From NCBI GenBank assembly GCA_958510825.1, contig OY294049.1, positions 30,098,774-30,162,773 of the forward strand: 64,000 nt of DNA, read 5' to 3'. Positions 12,109 to 24,312 of this stretch are shown in pieces; position 1 is the stretch's first letter; each line of letters starts with the position of its first letter. This DNA is from Brachypterus glaber (taxonomy: Eukaryota; Arthropoda; Insecta; Coleoptera; Kateretidae). Below the pieces are notes generated by a model that was not told the DNA's origin, did no database searches, and worked only from the letters and a program-made list of their open reading frames with translations. A program made the translations under genes and the position numbers.

Positions 12109-13138
12109 TTATAGCATTTTCCATGCCTGCTTGAGTATGGATATATAAAAATTAAGATGATTTACCGCAAAGTGGTCATAACATAGTTTTTACATTTTTA
12201 AGCATGCTGTACCCCAGAGTTTTATAAAATTATTTAAAAATGAAGTCTAACGCACTGTGGTCCGAATTCGGAAAAAATATGATAAAAACAATTTTTTTGT
12301 GTGTTATAGCATTTTTCATGCCTGCTTGAGTATGGAAATATAAAAATTAAGATGATTTACCGCACAGTGGTCATAACATAGTTTTTACATTTTAAAGCAT
12401 GTTGTACCCCATAGTTTAATAAAATTATTTAAAAATGAAGTCGCACTGTGGTCCGAATTAGGAAAAACATGATCAAAACTTTTTTTGTGTGTATAGCATT
12501 TTTCATTCCTGCTTGAGTATGGAAATATAAAAAATAGAATGATTTACCGCACAGTGGTCATAAAATAGTTTTACATTTTTAAGCATGCTGTACCCCAGAG
12601 TTTAATAATAATAATAATCACTTTATTCCGGCATAAGAATGCCATAATTAAATAATACAAAATTTAAATATATACAGTAATACAATAGTAGGTAATAATA
12701 AAATAAAATTATTTAAAAAGTCGAACGTACTGTGGTCCGAATTCGGAAAAAAGTCAAATTTTTTTTTGTGTGTTATCGCATTTTTCAAGTCTGTACGACA
12801 GTATATAAATTTATATGATAAAAACTTTTTTTTGTGTGTTATAGCATTTTTTATGTCTGCTTGAGTATGGCAAAATAAAAATTAAGATGATTTACCGCAC
12901 AGTGGTCATAACATAGTTTTTACATTTTTAACCATGTTGTACCCCAGAGTTCAATAAAATTATTTAATATTGATTACACTTCTGCGCATGTTGTACCCCA
13001 GAATTCAATAAAAATATTTAAAAATGATGGCTAGCTGTGGTCCGAATGGAAAAAAGTGGTCAATTTTTTTTTGTGTGTTATCGCATTTTTTAAGTCTGTA
13101 CGACAGTATATAAATTTATATTATTTACCGCACATTAT

Positions 13139-13221
13139 TTACATGAAATTGAAAATTCTGAATATTTTGATCCTGATATATTTAACAGTAAGATTGATTT
13201 TTTTAAATTTCTTTCCGAATC
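13139..13221 (+). pseudogene. R2-like ORF remnant, copy 3
   Basis: Only the short segment just before the LPGPKHP block remains; the zinc finger and the DNA-transposon end were deleted, with the junction at about 13136. Unlike copies 1 and 2 it lacks the in-frame TAA (it reads through SKIDFFKFLSES). It breaks off in an A run at the LINE insertion and resumes at 25442. Confidence 0.6.
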
Positions 13222-13471
13222 AAAAAAAAAGTTATAGATGTCGCTAGTGAAAGCTGACAACACTATTTTTTCGATTGTGTATTTTGCTTTAAAAAGTAAT
13301 TAAAATGGAAATAGTATATACTTAATGTGACGGAAAAACTTCAAGCAAGTTATAAAGTGCATATTAAAATAAAAGTGGCTTAAAAAACAATCTTTAACCA
13401 CTACGATAACTAATTAAACAATAAGTGAGGTTAGGAAATTCAATGTTGGCAGCCCTTGAAGGCTGTCAAAA

Positions 13472-14473
13472 ATGGCTTCTAACCTAGAACTGCGAAGTTC
13501 TAAGAAGTGTAAACAATGCGATAGTTTGGGTGAAATGGTGAAAAATATACAAATTACGTTAGAAGAATGTGTGAAAATAATAAAAAAACAAAGTATTATG
13601 ATAGAACAACAAAGTGAATTTATTAAACAACATGGGGACATAATACATGAACTAAAACAGAATGATAGCACAAAAAAGTCATACTCGGCGATGCTTAGGA
13701 GCAACAAACAAGAAATAATAATGGTAAAAAATAATGACAAAGAGGAAAAGGTTATAATGAAGGAAATTAAGGAGAAAATTGACCCTGGAAAATTAGGAGT
13801 AGGTATAGAAAGCATAAGAAATACTAAGAACGGAGTTTTAATAAAATGTACAAACGTTGATTCAAAAAGCACACAGAAAAAGTAATGGAAAAAATGGGTA
13901 ATAACTATAAAGTAGAAGAACCAAATTTTAGAAATCCACAAATTATTATAACAAGAACAGAAGAATATATAATAAATGAACAAAATGAAGAGATTATGAA
14001 AATTATCATGGAACAAAACGAAATAAGTGAAAATGACAACAAAGTGGAAGAAAAAATAAGAATAGTTAGGAAATATAAAAATAATAGGAAGCGTAACTAT
14101 GGAAATATAATAATTGAAGTTAAAGACTTAAATTTATATGAAAATATTATAAGGAGATCTAAACTTAATATAGGATGGAGGGTATGCAAAAATTTTAACC
14201 ACTACAATGTAAGGCAATGCATAAAATGTGCTCGATATAACTAACCACTTTGCCTCTGAATGTAAAAATGAACTATCATGCCTAAACTACTCAGGAAAAC
14301 ACGAAACAAAAGAATGTAAATCAGAATTGGAACAATGTACGAACTGTATTCATACAGCTCAGAAACTAAACATTAAGTTGGATCCAAACCATAAGGCAAA
14401 TGACAAAAATTGTGATTGCTATAAGAAAATCGTTCAACAAATATACAGTTCAACAAAGTTTAATTCCGAATAG
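13472..14473 (+). pseudogene. LINE ORF1 (gag-like, zinc knuckles), frameshifted
   Basis: The ATG at 13472 opens 137 codons with a charged, probably coiled-coil N-terminus (about residues 20-60). The coding continues in another frame from about 13885 (PNFRNPQIIITRTEEY, typical of Jockey gag) and again shifts near 14235. The zinc-knuckle cysteines run across that second break: CIKCARYNHFASEC, CLNYSGKHETKEC, then CTNC. In intact relatives this protein binds the element RNA. Two frame changes make it a pseudogene. Confidence 0.75.
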
Positions 14474-14483
14474 CAATTAAAGT

Positions 14484-16136
14484 CAAATTTACTATATTTT
14501 AACTGTCAAGGATATTTAAATAATAAACCTAATTGACCTACTTATCAAAAACTGGAACCCTCCAATAGTTTGCTTAACTGAGACTCATATAACTAATGAT
14601 ATAACATATAGTGAAATTAAAATAAGTGGATATAAACTCGAAAATGGTGTAACGACTAATACAAGGACAGGAGGAGTTTTAATCTATATAAAAGACAACT
14701 TAAAATATAAAATGAGACATAACATTAAAAATGAACCTTATTGTTGGATTTTAGCAATAACGATAAATAAGTTAAAATACCTCTTATCGGTGTGGTATCA
14801 TCCTCTACAAAAAGAAGATGCAACAACAATACATAGAAGAAAATATAGATTTTAATGGAGCATTTTTAATGATAGGAGATTTTAACTTAGATCAAAAACT
14901 AGACACGTATTACCCAAAAAAACTAAAAAATGTAATTACACAAGGTGGTCTTAAACAGTTAGTAAATGACTATACAAGGATCACAAAAACCAGCAAAACT
15001 ATAATAGATCTAATTATAACTAATAATTTTAACTTAAAACATAAAGTCCACTTGAAACCAAAAATAAGCGATCATCATATATTAACAGTTGAATTTCCAT
15101 ATATTGATGTCAAAAATAAAATTGTTGAAATAACAAAAAGAGATATGTCACAATATAATAAGGAAAACTATCAACAAAGCTTATTTAACAAAACATGGAA
15201 TAATAACACTAGTGATATCAACATATTAACTAATAAATTAATAGATGATATAACAGAAACTTTAAATACAGAGTGTCCAATAAAAATTTATCGAAATAAA
15301 ACAAAACACGCAGAAAACAAATGGATAAGCAGTGATATAATCAAAAACATGAAAAAAAGTCCAAACCTGTTTGAAGCCGCTGTCTTTACAAACTATGAAA
15401 ATATATGGGATGAATTTAGAGATAAAAGGAATTAAACATTAAATTTGAAAATAAGGATATTTATAATGATTTAGAAATAGCAAATAACTTTAACATGTAC
15501 TTTACATCAAGTATTCGAGACATTATAACAGCAATACCAAAATTTGAAGATTACCAGACTTTTTAGATAACATAGGTACAGTTGAAACTTTTGAAGAGTT
15601 TGAAAAAATTACGCTAAATGATTTAAAGAAGATTGTATTTAATTTACCAAATAAGGCAGGAAATGATGGAATATCCACAAGGATTATTAAAGACTCTTTT
15701 GAAATAATAGGAAACCGATTTTTGGACGTGATAAATACATCTTTAGAATATGGCACATTCCCTGAAAAATGGAAACTTTCAACAGTTGTTCATGTACCGA
15801 AAGTGTTTAATACTATAAAATGTAATGAGTATAGACCTATAAATACAATACCTATTTATGATAAAATCTTAGAACTGGTAGTTAAAAAACAATTAAGTGA
15901 ATTCTGTGATAGAAACCATGTGATCGTACAAAACCAATCAGGATTTAGGAATAAACATTCATGTGAATCAGCTGTTTTAAATATATGTGATATGTGGTTA
16001 ACGGCATTGGATAAAGGTGAATTCGTATTAGCAGTATTTCTAGACTTTCGAAGAGCGTTTGAGACTATCAACAGGAAGTTATTGATAAAGAAACTTAAAA
16101 AAATTGGATTTGGAAAAACTGTTATCAAGTGGTTTG
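14484..16136 (+). pseudogene. LINE ORF2 part 1: APE endonuclease and N-terminal half of RT
   Basis: The endonuclease begins near 14490 (LYFNCQGY) and shows LTETHIT and, in the piece from 14818, MIGDFNLD and SDHH, the APE catalytic landmarks. The RT follows from about 15600 in shifted frames: VHVPKVF, EYRPINTIP, NQSGFRNKHSCESA and FLDFRRAFETI, with the first catalytic aspartate. The frame is cut in the WF-VSY block at 16136 by the BEL insertion. At least two further frame breaks, near 14815 and 15435-15720, show prior decay. Confidence 0.75.
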
Positions 16137-16771
16137 TGTTGTGTGACGTCGAAAGGTCCCATTCGGTGATATGGGATTGCCTCCGTAACATCGCCTTTAT
16201 GATATTAATTAAGTGGACTGCGAATAGGTATTAATGATTGAAAAGAATATTAAATACAAAACGACAGTTCCAATAATATATATGGTAATCTTACCTTAGT
16301 TTCAGCATTCAGCACGACAGGTCATGACCGCCATTTCTTCACAGGAGACACCACATAATTGGAAACTGATGTACGCGAATTAAAGTTTGTTTGACCAGTG
16401 TAGGTATACACTACTAATTATTTAAATACATATGTGTATATGGAACTTATTTCTATAGTTTGCAGCCGTAAATATGGTAAATTCTAACGAATGCCCGCGG
16501 CGTGGTATATTCGTCAGCTGATTTGAGTATATTTTTATTGACACGCATCGATCGTTCTCGAGAGTCAAATTTCTACTGCTCCGGAAGGCAACCTACCCGA
16601 ACTCATGCGCAGAAAAGCTAGGAGGTTTTCAGCGCGTTACTTACAAAAATACAACTAATTTAAAATAAAATATTATTTTTGAATTATAACTAAGTAAAGA
16701 AATTAAATGAAATTATGTATAATAAAACCCAAATTAAAAATAAATACAAACACAGAAATGTGGTTGTAACA
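16137..16771 (-). repeat. BEL 3' LTR
   Basis: A 635-bp LTR. On the element strand it starts TGTTACAACCACATTTCTG and ends CGTCACACAACA. Just inside, the element-strand sequence GTGTGTTTTGGTGGGCGGTAA is purine-rich enough to serve as the polypurine tract. The final ~16 bases do not match the corresponding end of the 5' LTR (see findings). Confidence 0.85.
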
Positions 16772-16806
16772 TTACCGCCCACCAAAACACACAAAATTAG
16801 AGTGTT

Positions 16807-17300
16807 TTAACAACACATAGGTAATATACATAATTTTACTAAGGGCCTCTTTAGGACACCTTGAGCTGTACGGACATTTACTACTCGGATCACACCATCA
16901 ACACCTGGAAATAACTCTATTACACGACCTATCGACCAACGAAGAGGGGGCTGTAAATCGTTCTTTATCAGCACCATAGAACCAAGTTCTATCGGTTTAG
17001 AGGGTTCATTCCATTTAACTCTTTGCTGTAAAGTACATAAATATTCGGAATGATACCTGGCCCAGTAGTCCTGATGCATACGTTGAATGAGCTGCCACCT
17101 ATTTAGACGATTAAGAGGCAAGTCTTGTAGATCAGGCTCTGGCGGGGCAGAGAGTGAGTTCAGGGTAAGAAAATGTCCGGGAGTTAAGACCGATAAATCA
17201 TTTGGGTCAGAGCTAACTGGACAAAGAGGTCTCGAGTTCAATAAGGCTTCTATTTGAACTAAGAAGGTTGAGAATTCCTCATATGTCAGTCGTTGTAAAC
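16807..17300 (-). pseudogene. BEL integrase C-terminal region (frameshifted from the rest)
   Basis: This is the C-terminal end of the polyprotein: LLNSRPLCPVSSDPNDLSVL and TPGHFL, then WQLIQRMHQDYWARYHSEYL and GSMVLIKND...WSIGRVIELFPG, which is the typical BEL/Pao integrase tail. It is one frame away from the integrase core; the break is in an A run near 17320, where one base appears missing. The first Met-like codon at 17241 is not a real start; coding similarity begins upstream near 17300. Confidence 0.8.
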
Positions 17301-17303
17301 CAA

Positions 17304-17786
17304 CTACTCTATAAAAATGATTTTTACCGACTTAACACCAGATTCAAACAGACCACCAAAATGTGGGGCTGAAGGGGGATTAAATGACCACTTTATCGAT
17401 TCAGTTTCAGTGGCATGCTGCATCAACTCATCTAATTGGCGCGCGGCACCAACAAAATTTGTACCTTGATCAGAGAAAATGTGATTACAGCGTCCACGTC
17501 TAGAAATGAAACGACGAAGAGCAGCCAAAAAGGACTCAGAAGAAAGTGAAGACACCAACTCTAAGTGTATAGCTTTTGTGGTCGAGCACACGAACACACA
17601 AATCCAAGCTTTGTAAGTTTTTGCACCACGTACTCGTCCCATGCTTATATTGAATGGACCACAATAGTCCACGCCACAGCTTTGGAAAGCTTTTAACTGA
17701 CTTATCCTAAAGCTCGGTAGGTCACCCATCCTAGGTTGGATAGTGTTTGGCTTAACCCTAAAAGCACTTGTGACACTTTGAAACAA
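17304..17786 (-). pseudogene. BEL integrase core
   Basis: A DDE integrase core. The first aspartate lies in VDYCGPFNI, the second in FSDQGTNFVGA, and the glutamate in FGGLFESGVKSVK just before the frame ends. The upstream HHCC zinc-binding part (HPGIQTLQFLL and SKCHKC) is the end of the preceding reading frame. A single extra T near 17769 separates the two frames. In an intact element this protein inserts the cDNA copy into chromosomes. Confidence 0.85.
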
Positions 17787-20700
17787 CAGATTTTATGGCC
17801 CGCTTGGCGGATAATATCCAAAACTGTTGATTCAATAAAAACTGTAAGGTTTGAATCCCAGGATGCATATGCCTAACATGCATATCCTCGATAATGAGGT
17901 AAGTCAATCGATGAGTACGAGGTAATAATGCGGGATGTTTACTTTCAAACGGCAGATGTGCATTTTTTAGCCTACCGCCTACTCGTAAAACTCCTTGTGG
18001 GTCTATGAAAGGATTTAATTTACGTAAAGTTTTATTAACCGGCTTTTGTTGCTCGATACGTACAATATCTTCCTTAAAATATTGGTGTTGAACAATTTTA
18101 ACCAAAGTCATTAAGGACACTTGTAAATCATTTGCAACTAAAGCAGTAGTAACCTTTTGATTAGGATTACGTAAATTGAAACCAAAACGAAAAATATATG
18201 AGACAACACGTATTAGACGTGATAATCTAGAATATTTGTTTAATAGGGTATCAATAAATTGATCAGTCTCTATTAAAACTAGGGATATAATCTTGGCCTC
18301 ATCTGGAGACGTAACGGGTGTAAAACTATCCGTATCAAGATCCAGGGAGGTAGACAAGAATTCTGGTCCCGCCCACCATTGGGTACACTGCATAAGCTCG
18401 CTGGGAAAAAGCCCACGTGAACCATGGTCAGCCACGTTGTCCGCAGACTTAACATGATACCAACAATCTGGTGGTACCAAATCTTGGATGTGGCTAACGC
18501 GATTTGCGACGAATGTTTTCCAACGATGGGGCGGAGCCTTAATCCATGATAAGGCTACCATGGAATCTGACCAAGCATATGTTTTATGAAAAGTAATGCT
18601 GTTTTTATAAGTGTTGCGAACAAACTTTATTAAATTACTTAATAAAACAGCAGCGCACAATTCCAAGCGGGGTATTGATAATTTCTTTAAAGTAGCAACT
18701 TTTGACTTTGCACAGATTAAGGAAACTTCAAACTTTCCATCTGGCAGAGGTTTTCGAAAGAAAATTATAGCACAATAGCCCTTCTCAGAACTGTCACAAA
18801 AGCCATGCAATTCTAAACCACTGGCGTTTTTTATATCAAGGAAACGGGAAATTTTTAAATCTGCTAACATGTGCAATTCAGATTTAAATTGTAACCACTT
18901 TGTTACCACTTCATTGGGAAGTGGCTGGTCCCAATCACAACCTAGTGACCATAAATGCTGTATTAAATGCTTGGCTACAAAGGTTATTGGACTGAGATAT
19001 CCAAGTGGATCCCAAATACGCGCAATATCCGATAGGATAGAACGCTTAGTTGGTGTAGACTCTAAAGCCTTCACCCGAAAAGAGAAAAAATCTGTATGTG
19101 GAGTCCATTGAAGTCCCAAAATTTTAAGATATGAATCTTCTTCAGAATCAAATGATATATGCTGTCGATGATCGACAGGGATATCTTTCAATAAATTTGG
19201 AGAATTGCTCGCCCACTTCCTCAATTCAAACTTTCCTTTTTGTAAAAGTTTAGTTAGCTGAAGACAAAGCACCTGTGCTAGCTCTAGGTTGTCAGCCCCT
19301 GAGATAATGTCATCAACAAAGGTATCTTCTTCTAGAGCTTTTGATGCCATAGGAAAATCTTTACCCTCATCTGTTACTAACTGTTTAATAGTGCGTAATG
19401 CTAGAAAGGAAGAGGAAGTATTACCAAAAGCTACCGTTGTAAGTCGGTATTCTTTTACTGGTTGTTGGGGATGAAATCTCCAAAGCAATCGTTGATAATT
19501 TCGGTGCTTCGGATCCATAAGAATTTGCCTAAACATTTGTTTTATGTCTGCCATTATAACAATAGTATGAAGGCGAAATCTTAATAAAAGGGAAATTATA
19601 TCAGTTTGTTTAGGTCCTGGACATAATAAATCATTAAGGGAGTAGCCCTCTGATGTTTTAGCACTGCAATCAAAAACTATGCGTACCTGGGTAGTACTAC
19701 TATCCGGCCTTAGTACCGCAAAGTGCGGAACCGTATAATGCGGTGCAGTGACCTCACATGGAGGTGCTTCTTCCATGTGCCCAGAATCTAAATATTCCTG
19801 AATAATTTTAGAATATGATATTTTTACGGATTCATCTTGCAAGCATCGTTTTTCTAAAGAGAAAAAACGCTTAAGTGCGTTTGTGCGAGAATCACCCATA
19901 AACGTAGGTTCCATTTTTTTGAATGGTAGGGCAACCATGTAACGTCCATCGTTTGTTCGTGTACATGATTCTGTATATTGTTGTTCACACCATTTTTCCT
20001 CAGGAGTTAATTTTTCCTGTTGAGGTACCTGCTCTAATTCCCAAAAGGACTTTAGATCAAAGGTTTCCATGGATGTGACAAGTGCAAAATTTGTCGGGGA
20101 GGGATAGGATATTTTCCCCATGAGTATATATCCGAAAACTGTCTCAATGGCTACCGGTTGACTCAGATCCCCTGCTACTTTATTGCTGAGCAAAATCTGA
20201 GCAAACACCTCCGCCCCCAGTAAAAGCTCCACGGCTTTTACTTTATTAAATTCGGGATCTGCTAAATTTAGCTGGCGTATGTAATGCCATTGGGTAGTAT
20301 CGAGTGCGCATGCCGGCAACCGTTCAGGAAGATTCGGCAGCACAACTGCATCAATATTAAGAATAGGATTCTTAGCTTGAGTGGGCTTTATTACGCATTG
20401 AGTAATGCCCTTGGATGTTACCGGAGAATTAGGATTAATGCCCGTTATGGTCTTATGAAAAGACGAACGGTGTAATCCTAGCCGATTCAAACATCTTTCT
20501 GTTATAAATGAACAAGTAGAGCCATTATCAATTAAAGCACGTATTAATTGATAGTGCCCACGACCATCCTTTACGTGTACCATAGCAGTAGCCAATAAAA
20601 TTGGCGCTGGTACTGTCGTTATGGATGTAAAAACGTTAGGATCATTAGACTCGACGCTAGAGTCATTATTTCCTACGTAGTTTTGTCCCGATGTACCGGC

Positions 20701-21327
20701 CGTTTGGACCGATAAGGGAGGGGTTACGTTATTTTCACCAGAATGTGATAAATTTACTTTAACTGCCTTGTTATTTGGCTTGTCAAAATGTAAAGTGGAA
20801 TGATGTCGCTTTTTACATATTTTGCATAAATGAGTAGAATTGCAAAACTTAAAGTTGTGTGAATGGCTAAGACAATTGACACATAACCTATGCTGTTTAG
20901 CAATTTCATATTTTTTTTTTGGAGCTTCTGATAAAAACGACCTACACTGAGAAACATGATGATTTGACTTGCAAACAGGGCAAGATAAAATATCAGTATT
21001 TTTCACAAAAGAAGAATTATTATATGAATCTAACTTAACATGTTTTGATACTGGCTTTTGAACATTGTTGATTGGTGCTTTTTTAGAAGATAAAGCCTCA
21101 ACAGTTTCTAAAGCCTTAGCATGTGCTGTCAAAAACAGTTTTAATTCGTCAAATGTGGGAAAACCATTCTTTTTATTTTGTTCCTCAAACTTAGCACAAA
21201 GATTTTTTGGAATACGTTTGTACACCATATCTACAAGAATAAAGCTCCACTCGTTTGTTGGAAGACCCAAGGCCCCGAGTGCCGCTAAATTTTCGACAAG
21301 AGTATTCAGGAAAATAATCAAGGCTGA
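17758..21327 (-). pseudogene. BEL gag C-terminus, protease, RT and RNase H
   Basis: About 1,187 open codons. In order: the gag end, three CCHC-type knuckles (CPVCKSNHHVSQC, CVNCLSHSHNFKFC and CKICKKRHHSTLH, about 20980-20790), an aspartic protease (ALIDNGSTCSFI, near 20520), RT with ADIKQMFRQI and FVDDIISG near 19310 (the BEL/Pao form of the YxDD box), RNase H (LHGFCDSSEKGY, near 18790), and the integrase HHCC domain at the end. It is in the same frame as the gag piece upstream and is separated from it only by one TAA at 21328-21330. Confidence 0.9.
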
Positions 21328-21975
21328 TTATGTGTCAGAGATGTTTGGCAGTTGACATATTGCCTGCCAGTGCGTATTAGCCAATAATCGTTTATTGTCA
21401 TACCTCTGACGCAGCTGATTATAAGCTACAGAGTAGTTACTTCCCGATAATTGAACACACTTAATAATGCTAAGTGGTTCCGGAGTTAATAATAAATGTA
21501 AATGAGAAAATTTTTCAATGTCTGAGAGTTGGGGATTTGTATGTATAGCAGAATCATACAAATCTATAAAAGTTTGCCAGTCTGGAAATTTTCCGCTAAG
21601 AGGTTTTAAATTCAACTTTTGAAGCTTGACATTTGAAGTCGTAGCATTTGAAGAACTTCCAAATAATTGTACATAAATACCTTGGAACTGCCAAAACATT
21701 TCATCAATCACCGTAGCAGCTTCCTTTTCTTTAGCTATATCCGTTTTTCGGATAGCATCCGTACGTCCAGAATCTGATATGACGAAAGCGAGTATGTCAT
21801 CAGCCAGCTTATGCCATTGCTTATAAGTCACATCCAGCTGTTGATAACAAATTTTAAAATGTTGCTGTTTTGTGATATCTTTTTGAGCGGCCACTGCTGC
21901 CTTTTGAACTCGCTTTAGCCTATCATATTGCAACTGCCTACGGTTGTCCATAATACAATATTCGTTTAGATCCAT
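21328..21975 (-). pseudogene. BEL gag N-terminal part
   Basis: The ATG at 21975 starts a charged N-terminus (MDLNEYCIMDNRRQLQYDRL) followed by the conserved BEL gag block LNLKPLSGKFPDWQTFIDLY and SDIEKFSHLHLLL. The frame ends at TAA 21328-21330 and goes on without a shift on the other side, so this is one nonsense mutation in what is normally a single gag-pol ORF. The product would be a capsid-type protein without zinc knuckles. Confidence 0.85.
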
Positions 21976-23633
21976 GGCTTATAAAATTTTATTTATTGAA
22001 AGGTAAAAGAAAAAAATAAAAATTATAAAAAAAAATATAAACTGAATAATTTTAGGAAAATTACACAATTTTTTCTCAAATTTTATTTCTTAAATTGAAT
22101 TTATTGTAGAAGAAAACCTCCAGATATAATGGCTAAAATATAACTTATACCTCAGTAATGAATCACCCTGTAAATATTTTCAACAAAATTCAAAATTCCA
22201 AATTATAATCCAAACTATGAGTTACCCTGTATATTTGCACAGAGTTTTCCAAAAAACCAAATTCAAAAAATTACAATTTAATTCTTAAGTCACCCTGTAT
22301 ATATTCTGACAGAATATATAAAAAAAAAAAAAAACAAAAACAAAAACTCAAAAGTACAATTTAAGACCCTGTATATATGGACTGGATACTCAAAAAGGCA
22401 AAATTCAAAATTACAATTAAGCTTTAGGTTACCCTGTATGCATATATTTGACAGAATATTAAAAAAATTCAGATTACAATCTAAGTTCAATTCTCCTGTA
22501 TGAAAACATTTTGAAATGGGCTAAATTTATTTTTAACCTATTCTTTGAAAATTACAATTTTTTATGTACCGATAGTATTTCCAAAAAATAAAAAAGAAAA
22601 TAAAATAAAAATTAAAATTATATTTTTAAGTGTTTTCTACTATTTTTTTAACCTGGTATACACTAAAGGTACAGCTCAAGATTTCCCACTTGCATAACCC
22701 TGTATACATTCGAAAAGTACAAGAAAAAATACCTAGATATCCAATATAAAAAAATAAGTTTTACAAAAGTTCCTAATTTTAAGAACTCCCTGTATAATGG
22801 TAAAACTAGAATTTGGACAAGGTATCTTATTTTTGCGCGCAAAAAATATATCAAATTAGAAGGAAAAAAATCAAAATATAAAAGTAATTTTGTTTCCACC
22901 CTAATGTAACTTTACTAGCAATAGGTAAATTTTAAATGTATTACTACTAGATAGGTATTTTAATTATAATATCTTGCTCGCAAATAAGTTCTATCGAATG
23001 TAATTAATTATATGGATAAATTTTAATTTATTTTTTCAAAGCACAGAAATATTTTTAAGAATCTTTCTACGCCCAAATAAATCACCAGTTTTAAAACAAT
23101 AATTTTCAAAAGGCAAAGTTAAATAATATTTTTATTTTAACAATAAACTGTATTTTTGCAAAATAAAATAATAATTGCGGTTTTGACTGTGTCCAAAGAA
23201 AAAGGAAAAAAACGCTTGGATACAGCTGATAATTTTTTTTTTGCCTTTTTTATAGAGCACAAAGTTTACGATTTTATCGGTTTTTAATTTTTCAACCGAA
23301 AAATCCAAAATATATTTTTAAAGCGAATTACCCTATTTGAAAATAATTTTTATTCAAAATAAGATTTTACGCGAGATTTTTTTGTTAATAAATAAGCTAT
23401 CTCCGAATGCAACACTCAAATATGATATTGTTATTTATAACAAATAATTTTAATGCTAATAAATAAGCTATCTTCGAATGCTAAATCCAAATATGATATT
23501 GTTATTTATAACAAATATGTAATTTTACAACTGCAAAAGAACGTTACCACACACACACTGTAAATTAGCAAAATCTAGTTAAATGAATTTAAAAGCTATG
23601 AAGCTATGTTAAATAGTTATACTAGTGCCAAAA
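21976..23633 (-). repeat. BEL 5' leader with degenerate ~70-80 bp tandem repeats
   Basis: A 1.66 kb non-coding leader lies between the primer-binding site and gag. Within about 22140-22800, blocks with the core ACCCTGTATA (plus strand; TATACAGGGT on the element strand), followed by an AT-rich AATTACAATTTAA-like tail, recur at least seven times at ~70-90 base spacing. The rest is AT-rich, with a direct repeat of TAAGCTATCT(C/T)CGAATGC at about 23393 and 23463. No ORF of note. Confidence 0.6.
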
Positions 23634-23653
23634 TTCCGGTTCAAAACGGACCA
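23634..23653 (-). promoter_or_regulatory. BEL candidate primer-binding site
   Basis: Directly inside the 5' LTR the element strand reads TGGTCCGTTTTGAACCGGAA. It starts with the TGG expected for the CCA end of a tRNA and contains a T-arm-like GAACCGG. The primer tRNA is not identified. Confidence 0.5.
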
Positions 23654-24307
23654 TGTTATAATGGTTCTGCTAGCTTAAATCCGGCTCGAAGGTCCCATTC
23701 GGTGATATGGGATTGCCTCCGTAACATCGCCTTTATGATATTAATTAAGTGAACTGCGAATAGGTATTAATGATTGAAAAGAATATTAAAGACAAAACGA
23801 CAGTTCCAATAATATATATGGTAATCTTACCTTAGTTTCAGCATTCAGCACGACAGGTCATGACCGCCATTTCTTCACAGGAGACACCACATAATTGGAA
23901 ACTGATGTACGCGAATTAAAGTTTGTTTGACCAGTGTAGGTATACACTACTAATTATTTAAATACATATGTGTATATGGAACTTATTTCTATAGTTTGCA
24001 GCCGTAAATATGGTAAATTCTAACGAATGCCCGCGGCGTGGTATATTCGTCAGCTGATTTGAGTATATTTTTATTGACACGCATCGATCGTTCTCGAGAG
24101 TCAAATTTCTACTGCTCCGGAAGGCAACCTACCCGAACTCATGCGCAGAAAAGCTAGGAGGTTTTCAGCGCGTTACTTACAAAAATACAACTAATTTAAA
24201 ATAAAATATTATTTTTGAATTATAACTAAGTAAAGAAATTAAATGAAATTATGTATAATAAAACCCAAATTAAAAATAAATACAAACACAGAAATGTGGT
24301 TGTAACA
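23654..24307 (-). repeat. BEL 5' LTR
   Basis: A 654-bp LTR, nearly identical to the 3' LTR from the TCGAAGGTCCC block onward, with two clear substitutions (near 23754 and 23793). Its inner ~33 bases (TGTTATAATGGTTCTGCTAG...) differ completely from the ~16 bases at the same end of the 3' LTR. The outer end TGTAACA abuts the GTTTG duplication. Confidence 0.85.
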
Positions 24308-24312
24308 GTTTG

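Larger units (their letters stand above)
5671..13221 (+). repeat. Tandem triplication, units ~2.64, 2.83 and ~2.1 kb
   Basis: The start block CACCGTGTGGTATGAGGCG occurs at 5671, 8309 and 11139, and what follows is nearly identical in all three. Unit 1 is 2,638 bp. Unit 2 is 2,830 bp; the extra 192 bp is one additional satellite monomer near 9338-9530. Unit 3 has lost about 0.7 kb (the DNA-transposon end and the zinc-finger ORF) and ends at the LINE insertion at 13231. The junction CATCC/ACCGTG shows only short microhomology. Short frames that repeat across the units are passengers. Confidence 0.9.
16137..24307 (-). mobile_element. BEL/Pao LTR retrotransposon, nearly complete
   Basis: An 8.17 kb element in minus orientation between a perfect 5-bp duplication GTTTG (16132-16136 and 24308-24312). 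Removing it restores the reading frame of the host LINE, which fixes the boundaries. The LTRs run TGTT...AACA. The gag-pol reads as one frame with one nonsense codon and two single-base frameshifts. Apart from one end, the LTRs differ by only about two substitutions and one indel over ~620 bp, so the insertion is recent. Confidence 0.9.
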
